Position numbers and translations under genes: made by a program. Below, in pieces: positions 58,701 through 64,000 of a stretch of 64,000 nt of DNA (its first letter is position 1; each line of letters begins with the position of its first letter). Under the pieces are notes generated by a model. The model was not told the origin of the DNA. It worked only from the letters and a program-made list of their open reading frames with translations, and did no database searches. Origin of the DNA: Phycisphaerae bacterium (lineage in GTDB: Bacteria > Planctomycetota > Phycisphaerae > Phycisphaerales > Phycisphaeraceae); the NCBI GenBank assembly GCA_030432595.1, contig JAUIGU010000019.1, forward strand, positions 1 through 64,000, written 5' to 3'.

Positions 58701-58919
58701 CCACCGGAGGGCCGGATCGGACTGCTGGAATTCCGCCCGAGTTTCCAGGGTTGGCGCTAGGCCCGAGAAGCCGGAACGCCCCCGCAAAAACCGCCGCCCC
58801 GCCGTCGGATCGCGGTACAATCCCCGGTTCCCCGTTTGCGTCTGCGCGTCGAGCCCGGTCGGCCTCCCGATCACGTCCCGGCCCGACGCCGACCTGACGC
58901 CGAATTGGAGTTTTGCCCG
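58701..58919 (+). promoter_or_regulatory. Leader region of the P-type ATPase gene
   Basis: No gene seen. TACAAT at 58816-58821 is the best -10 candidate and would give a leader of roughly 90 nt. TTGGAG lies 9 nt before the start codon. Confidence 0.4.
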
Positions 58920-61019
58920 ATGTCCAGCGCCCCCGCCACGCCCGCCAACGCCCCGCTCGACCCCGCCGACGCGCCCGCGCCGACCTCCGGCAGCGCGCCA
59001 AACGCCGCCGCCAAGGACCAGGGCCAGGGCCGGATCGACACCCAGATCGTCGCCGTCCTCGCCGGCTGCGTGCTGCTAATCGTCGCCGTCATCGCGCGGT
59101 TCACCTGGGACAACCAGGACTACGCCGAGTACGTCGCGATGCTCTCCGCCCTGCTGCTGGGCGTGCCGATCGTCTTCGGCGCCGCCAAGTCGCTGTGGAC
59201 CGGCCGGTGCTCGCACGACGACGGGAGCTGCGCCCACGACCACGATCACGACCACGGCGGCTCGCACATGGAAGAGCTCGTCGCGCTCGCGATCATCGCC
59301 AGCTTCGTGCTGGGCGAATACCTCGAGTGCGCGGCGGTGGCGTTCTTCATGCTCATCGCGTCGCTCATCGAACACCGCACCGCCGTGGGCGCGCTCCGCG
59401 ACATCGAAGCACTGGTGAAGATCACGCCGACCAAGGCGATGCGCCTCGGCAACGACGGCCAGGAATCCGAGGTCCCCGCGTCGCAGCTCACGCCCGGCGA
59501 CCGCGTCGTCGTCCGGCCCGGCGACAACATCCCCGCCGACGGCCGCGTCGTCTCCGGGCAGTCCACCGTCAATCAGGCCAACATCACCGGCGAGTCCGTC
59601 CCGGTCGAAAAGGCCATCGACGACGAGGTCTTCGCGGGCACGATCAACGAGTCGGGGCGCATGGAAGTCGAGGTCACCCGCGCCGGCGAGGATTCGACGC
59701 TCGGTAAGGTGCAGTCGCTGATTCTCCAGGCCGCGCAGACCCGCCCGGCCGTGGTGCGCGAGCTGAGCAAGTACACCGCGTACTACACGCCGGTCGTGCT
59801 GATGCTCGCGTTCGTGATCTGGTTCTTCACCGAGGACGCGCGGTCGGCGATCTCCCTGCTCCTGATTGCTTGCCCGTGTGCGCTCATCCTCTGTGCGCCG
59901 ACGGCCATCGTGGCGGCGCTGTCGTCGGCGTCGCGCCTGGGCGTGTACGTCAAGTCCGTCGCGGACCTGGAAGTCGTGCGCCGGGTCACCGCGTTCGTCT
60001 TCGACAAGACCGGCACACTCACCACGGGCCGGCTCACCGTCACCCGCATGAAGCCCGTGGACGGCGTGGACGGCGCGGAGTTGCTCAAGCTCACCGCCTC
60101 GGCCGAGCAGAACTCCAAGCACCCGGTCGCCAAGGCCGTGATGGCCATCGCGAACAAGGCAAAGGTGTCGCCGCTGCACGTCGAGCACTTCGAAGAGGTC
60201 GCCGGCCGCGGCGTCGAAGCGCGCACATCCGAGGGCACGATCCTCGTCGGGCGCGAAGCCTTCCTCGCCGAGCGCGGCGTCAACCTGTCCGTGCTCGACA
60301 CCGCGGGCACCGAGGGCTCGTCGCTGCTGTTCGTCGCCAAAGACGGCCGGGCCATCGGCTGGGTCGCGCTGGCGGACACGCTGCGGCACGGCTCGGCCCA
60401 GGCGATCGGCGACCTCGCCGAACTCGGCGTCAAGCAACGCGTCATGATCACCGGCGACCGCAAGGGACCCGCCGAACGCATCGCCCAGCAACTCCACCTG
60501 ACTGGATACACGGCGGAAGCCCTGCCCGGCGACAAGCTCACGCTGGTGGAGCAACTCAAGAACGCCGGACACACCGTTGCGGTCATCGGCGACGGTGTGA
60601 ACGACGGCCCCGCGCTCGCGGCCGGCCACGTCTCGCTGGCGATGGGCGCCGCCGGCTCGGACGTCGCGGTCGACGCCGCGTCGATTGCGCTGATGAACAA
60701 CGAGCTCAACCGGCTGCCGTTTCTGGTCCGGCTGTCGCGCCGCACGGTCAACGTCATCCGCCAGAACCTCGTGTTCACCGGGCTCTACATCGTGTTCATG
60801 CTCGTGCTGCTGGGGCTCGGCTGGCTGACCCCGATGTGGGCCGCGATCGGTCACGGCATCAGCTCGATCGTCGTGATCTTCAACTCCGCCCGGCTGGTCC
60901 GCGAGGGCGAAGACGTCGAGCACCTCGACGCCAAGCTCGCCGCGCCCGACAAACCCGCCGCCAAGCCGATCACGCCCGTGCGGGCCGAGCCGGTGGGCGC
61001 GGTGCCGGCGACGGCGTAA
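58920..61019 (+). CDS. Heavy-metal translocating P-type ATPase (P1B)
   Basis: 699 residues. No N-terminal HMA domain; instead an Ala/Pro-rich tail and, between early helices, a His-rich loop DDGSCAHDHDHDHGGSH (about 100-117). Actuator TGESVPVEKA, transmembrane CPC in ACPCALILCAPTA (about 316), phosphorylation site DKTGTLTTGRL (Asp near 361), HP motif SKHPVAKA, and GDGVNDGPALA. CPC plus the His-rich loop favours Zn2+/Cd2+/Co2+ export over Cu+, but the metal is not proven. No metal-responsive regulator is adjacent. Confidence 0.93.
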   Translation: MSSAPATPANAPLDPADAPAPTSGSAPNAAAKDQGQGRIDTQIVAVLAGCVLLIVAVIARFTWDNQDYAEYVAMLSALLLGVPIVFGAAKSLWTGRCSHDDGSCAHDHDHDHGGSHMEELVALAIIASFVLGEYLECAAVAFFMLIASLIEHRTAVGALRDIEALVKITPTKAMRLGNDGQESEVPASQLTPGDRVVVRPGDNIPADGRVVSGQSTVNQANITGESVPVEKAIDDEVFAGTINESGRMEVEVTRAGEDSTLGKVQSLILQAAQTRPAVVRELSKYTAYYTPVVLMLAFVIWFFTEDARSAISLLLIACPCALILCAPTAIVAALSSASRLGVYVKSVADLEVVRRVTAFVFDKTGTLTTGRLTVTRMKPVDGVDGAELLKLTASAEQNSKHPVAKAVMAIANKAKVSPLHVEHFEEVAGRGVEARTSEGTILVGREAFLAERGVNLSVLDTAGTEGSSLLFVAKDGRAIGWVALADTLRHGSAQAIGDLAELGVKQRVMITGDRKGPAERIAQQLHLTGYTAEALPGDKLTLVEQLKNAGHTVAVIGDGVNDGPALAAGHVSLAMGAAGSDVAVDAASIALMNNELNRLPFLVRLSRRTVNVIRQNLVFTGLYIVFMLVLLGLGWLTPMWAAIGHGISSIVVIFNSARLVREGEDVEHLDAKLAAPDKPAAKPITPVRAEPVGAVPATA

Positions 61020-61076
61020 CACCGAACCGCAAACACGAACGTCGTGTGGATCGTCCGGGTTCCGTAGACTCGCGTC

Positions 61077-62243
61077 GTGGATGCCCCGCCCGGAAGCTTC
61101 GCCGACCGCGTCGCCGGCGCTCTCGCGCTGTCGGCGTTGGGCGACGCGCTGGGCCTGCCGAACGAAGCCCGCGGGTTGCGCGGCGAAATCTCGCCGTGGC
61201 CCGACGAGAACGACGACCCCTGGCCGCTTCCCGTTGCCGACACCTTCCGGGAGCCCGAGAGCAACCCGTGGAACATCTGGGCACCGCCGGAGGTCACGGC
61301 CGGGATGCGCGGGGTGGTGTCGGACGACACGGCGATCAAGATCGTGCTGATCGAGCCCTGGCTTGCGGACGCGCGGGCGCGCGGTGCAACGCCCGACGAA
61401 GACGATTTCATTGCGTGGCTGCGACGGCGGCCCCCGGAAGCCGAGCCGTGGCGCGAAGCGATGGCCGCAGAGCAAGCGAGGCAATGGATCGACATGTTTG
61501 CCGGCAGCACGCACGACGCGGCGTGCGACCCCGACGAGGTTGCCCCCTGCTTCTACCGCCCCGGCGAACCCGTCTGTTTCGGCCCGTTCCTCTATCTCGA
61601 AACGGCGTTGCTGGACACCGGCCTTTCCGCCCCCGACGTGTTTCGGAAGTTCACGGGCTTCTGCTGTCTGGATCAAGACCACGGCCACGCCATCACGGGC
61701 ATGCTGGCGGCCTGGCTTTGTGCCGTCGGACGTGACGGCCCGCAGCGCCCGCTGCTCGAACGCTGGGACGAGACCTTCACCCAAATCGACGCCGCCGAAA
61801 AACTGTCGCCATGGCGCACCAAAGTTCTTCACGACGCACGCTGGGTCCTCGCCGGCGCAACCCCCACGTCGCGGCCCGATGTATTCCTCGACATCATCAA
61901 GCGGCATTTGTTTGAGCTTGCACCCGCCGAGTGTGACCACTCGCTCAAAGCCTTCGATCCGCAGCTACAACTCGCACAAATGCTCGCGTGTCTTTCGTTC
62001 AGCGGTGGCGACGGGTTGTTGGCGATGCGTCTGCTGGCCCACGGCGCCGGCGACACCGACACGCTCGCCGCGACGCTGGGATTGATCGTGGGTGCGCACT
62101 TGGGATACTGGGCGCTTCTCAACTCCCCGGCCGGAGGCGCGTTGCAGGTGGTGGAGGAAACCACCGGGAAACTTTTTGACCGATCCCTCGCCCAGCGCGT
62201 CGCCGTGTTCACGGGCCACACAAACAGCAAGACGCTCACCTAA
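61077..62243 (+). CDS. ADP-ribosylglycohydrolase family protein (DraG-like)
   Basis: 388 residues from the GTG at 61077, with TAGACT exactly 6 nt upstream. N-terminal GALALSALGDALGLPNEA helix, the Mg-binding SDDTAIKIVLI (about residue 81) and the C-terminal GAGDTDTLAATLGLIVGAHL with its paired Asp. Acidic inserts (PDENDDPWPLPVADTF) are unusual. Removes ADP-ribose from proteins or small molecules; the target is unknown. The stop codon forms part of a 32-bp perfect palindrome. Confidence 0.88.
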   Translation: MDAPPGSFADRVAGALALSALGDALGLPNEARGLRGEISPWPDENDDPWPLPVADTFREPESNPWNIWAPPEVTAGMRGVVSDDTAIKIVLIEPWLADARARGATPDEDDFIAWLRRRPPEAEPWREAMAAEQARQWIDMFAGSTHDAACDPDEVAPCFYRPGEPVCFGPFLYLETALLDTGLSAPDVFRKFTGFCCLDQDHGHAITGMLAAWLCAVGRDGPQRPLLERWDETFTQIDAAEKLSPWRTKVLHDARWVLAGATPTSRPDVFLDIIKRHLFELAPAECDHSLKAFDPQLQLAQMLACLSFSGGDGLLAMRLLAHGAGDTDTLAATLGLIVGAHLGYWALLNSPAGGALQVVEETTGKLFDRSLAQRVAVFTGHTNSKTLT

Positions 62244-62272
62244 AGCCCGGAGATGGCCATCTCCGGGCTTTA
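62241..62272. terminator. 32-bp perfect palindrome, terminator-like
   Basis: TAAAGCCCGGAGATGG and its exact complement CCATCTCCGGGCTTTA, beginning with the TAA stop of the preceding gene. Can form a 14-16-bp hairpin between convergent genes. Also resembles the stop-overlapping REP palindromes seen elsewhere here. Confidence 0.65.
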
Positions 62273-62308
62273 ACCAAGCTGAAAACGTGCGTGGTCTCCC
62301 CTGAAGCC

Positions 62309-64000
62309 CTACCGGCTGATCTCGACGATCGCCGTGTCGGCGTTGAGGTTCGGGTCATCGTCGGCGTCGATCGTGATCCCCGCGGTGGTGTCGAGGTAGA
62401 CGCAGCGGTGGATCGTCAGGCCGCGACCGCGGCAGAAGTCCGCGAAGTCGGCGATGGAGGGGAAGCGGCGGTTGGGCGTGTCGTGCCACTCGTAGCCGTA
62501 GTTCCCGCCGGCGACGTCGGCCTTGGGGCTGCGGCCCTGCTCGTTGAACATCTTGCGGAAGTCGCGGTAGGCGAAGTTCGAGAAACTCACGACGGCGCGT
62601 CGGCCCACGCGGGTCATCTCGTCGATCAACTCGCCGATGTTCTCGATGATCTGCAGGGTCGCGCTGAGCAGGACGACGTCGAATTGGTCGTCGCCGAACG
62701 CGGGCAGGCCGGCGTTGAGGTCCAGGTCGATGACGTCCAAACCACGGCGCACGGCCGCGATGAGCTTGTCCTGCGCGACCTCGACGCCGACGAGCGTGTC
62801 GTGCCCCCGGCCGCGCAGCTCGGCCAGGACGCGCCCCGAGCCGCAGCCCAGGTCCAAGACCGACGCGCCGGCGGGGATGAAGTCCAGCAGGTGCCGGTCG
62901 TGGTCGCGCAAAGCCGGCGCGGCGGGGTCGGTGTCGCCGAGCTTGGCGGCGACGAGCGGGCCGTAGCGCGCGATCTCGTCGTCGAGCAGGAAGCCGTCGT
63001 GGCCCGCAGCGCTGGTGATCTCGGTGTAGGACACCGCCCGACCCAGCCGCGTCAGCGCATCGACGATCTGCCGGGACTGCGCGGGCGTGAACAGCCAGTC
63101 CGTCGAGAAGCTCACGAGCAACCAGTCGCACCTGCTCGGCGCGAGCGTACGCCGCAGTGCGGCGGGGTCTGCGCCCAGGTCGAAGCGGTCCATCGCCAGC
63201 GAGATCGCGACGTAGCTGTTGGCGTCGAAGCGATCGACGAACTTCTGGCCCTGGTGGGCGAGGTAGCTGCCGACGCTGAAGCGTTTCTCGAAGCCGGTCT
63301 TGACGTCGCGCGGGTCGTTGCGGTCGCGCTCGAACTTGGCGTCCATCGCGGCGGGCGAGAGGTAGGTGATGTGCCCGAGCATTCGCGCGATCGCCAGCCC
63401 GGTGTCGGGTTGGTGCGGCTGCCCGTAGTACTGCCCGCCGGCGAAGTGCGGGTCGGTCTGGATCGCGTTGCGGGCGACGACGTCAAACGCCAGCGCCTGC
63501 GAGGTCAGGCGCGGCGACGTCGCGATCGCGACGCAGGTCTGCACGGCGTCGGGGTGGCGCGTCGCCCAGGTCAGCGCCTGGTGCCCGCCCAGCGAGCCGC
63601 CCACGACCCCGCGCAACTTCTTAATGCCTAAATGTTCGAGCAGCCGGCGTTGCGCCTCGACCATGTCGGCGAGGGTGATCGCCGGGAAGTCCGCGCCGTA
63701 GGGTTGGCCGGTGTCGGGGTTGGTAGTTCCGGGCCCGGTGGTGCCGCGGCAGCCGCCGAGCACGTTGGTGCAGACGACAAAGAGTTTGTCGGTGTCGAGC
63801 GCCTTTCCGGGCCCGATGAGGCCGTCCCACCAACCCGGATCGTCGTCGGGGTCGTCGGGGTGGGCGGCGGCGTGGGAGTCGCCGGAGATCGCGTGGCAGA
63901 CCAGGACCGCGTTGGACTTGTCGGCATCGAGCGTGCCCCAGGTCTCGTACGCCACGGTCAGCGACGGCAACGCACCGCCCAGTTCGAGCGGCATCGGCTC
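62309..64000 (-). CDS. MetX-MetW fusion: homoserine O-acetyltransferase plus methyltransferase-like MetW (5' end outside window)
   Basis: 563 visible residues; the frame stays open beyond the ATG at 63994 and homologues start earlier. Residues 1 to about 365 are MetX: VCHAISGDSHAA, the GVVGGSLGGHQAL nucleophile Ser, STDWLFTPAQ Asp and SAAGHDGFLL His, which acetylates homoserine for methionine synthesis. From about 370 on is MetW: ASVLDLGCGSGRVLAEL, VVLLSATLQIIENIGELIDE, VVSFSNFAYRDFRKMF and NRRFPSIADFADFC. The two are usually adjacent separate genes (metXW), so fusion is notable though functionally consistent. Confidence 0.93.
   Translation of the reverse strand, partial: EPMPLELGGALPSLTVAYETWGTLDADKSNAVLVCHAISGDSHAAAHPDDPDDDPGWWDGLIGPGKALDTDKLFVVCTNVLGGCRGTTGPGTTNPDTGQPYGADFPAITLADMVEAQRRLLEHLGIKKLRGVVGGSLGGHQALTWATRHPDAVQTCVAIATSPRLTSQALAFDVVARNAIQTDPHFAGGQYYGQPHQPDTGLAIARMLGHITYLSPAAMDAKFERDRNDPRDVKTGFEKRFSVGSYLAHQGQKFVDRFDANSYVAISLAMDRFDLGADPAALRRTLAPSRCDWLLVSFSTDWLFTPAQSRQIVDALTRLGRAVSYTEITSAAGHDGFLLDDEIARYGPLVAAKLGDTDPAAPALRDHDRHLLDFIPAGASVLDLGCGSGRVLAELRGRGHDTLVGVEVAQDKLIAAVRRGLDVIDLDLNAGLPAFGDDQFDVVLLSATLQIIENIGELIDEMTRVGRRAVVSFSNFAYRDFRKMFNEQGRSPKADVAGGNYGYEWHDTPNRRFPSIADFADFCRGRGLTIHRCVYLDTTAGITIDADDDPNLNADTAIVEISR

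Noticed and set aside
59076-61940. 954-aa open frame antisense to the P-type ATPase and ADP-ribosylglycohydrolase
   Set aside because: Spans two secure genes on the other strand and reads as Arg/Asp/Gly/Val-rich noise.

Overview
The window is high-GC DNA (roughly two thirds G+C by eye) from a bacterium most likely in the Planctomycetota, probably class Phycisphaerae. Two large exported polysaccharide-degrading enzymes end in dockerin-like calcium-loop repeats plus a VPEP... C-terminal sorting tail (PEP-CTERM type). Several membrane proteins carry short C-x2-C zinc ribbons of a kind common in planctomycetes. PilZ proteins are numerous. No rRNA, tRNA, CRISPR array or prophage was found. Taxonomy is inferred from gene content only.

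Layout. 1-4.6 kb: 3' part of mfd, an EEP hydrolase and a RAYT transposase inside its REP repeats. 4.7-9.5 kb: a sigma-70 factor, superoxide dismutase, two PilZ proteins and an AI-2E-family permease. 9.5-18.6 kb: housekeeping genes (truB, Rrf2 regulator, tatC, queA) mixed with hypothetical genes and two small cassettes (four-helix-bundle protein; GxxExxY nuclease-like protein). 18.6-31 kb: UDP-glucuronate decarboxylase, acyltransferase, cytochrome c/sugar dehydrogenase fusion, gltD, a second RAYT, SDR, pterin dehydratase and an HD-GYP protein. 31-47.5 kb: GH57-like enzyme, third RAYT, agmatine-to-putrescine pair aguA/aguB, RRM protein, nusB, ftsY, lepB and a GH10 xylanase. 47.7-64 kb: LEA lipoprotein, cstA, plsC-like, cmk, M50 protease, PilZ-J-domain fusion, esterase plus truncated haemoglobin, hpf, M55 peptidase, cls, heavy-metal P-type ATPase, ADP-ribosylglycohydrolase and a metX-metW fusion running off the end.

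The most unusual signal is not a gene. At least nine loci carry a pair of short arrays (3-5 copies of a 7-10 nt degenerate unit) facing each other as inverted repeats. Both arms of a locus share unit length and sequence, while different loci use different units. Two loci enclose one small gene each (four-helix bundle; GxxExxY PD-(D/E)XK-like). The others are short and MITE-like, and one sits in frame inside aguB. Three further loci hold a single arm. They look like a family of small mobile or replicating elements whose arms also supply stop codons and C-terminal tails to neighbouring genes.

Two other window-wide patterns stand out. Three different RAYT transposases are each bracketed by a different palindromic REP family, and several further REP families have no RAYT in view. 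About twenty genes have a TANNNT hexamer 6-9 nt before the start codon and usually no Shine-Dalgarno sequence, which suggests widespread leaderless transcription; I used this signature to choose starts. Genes lacking it mostly sit in operons or have an AGGAG-type site.
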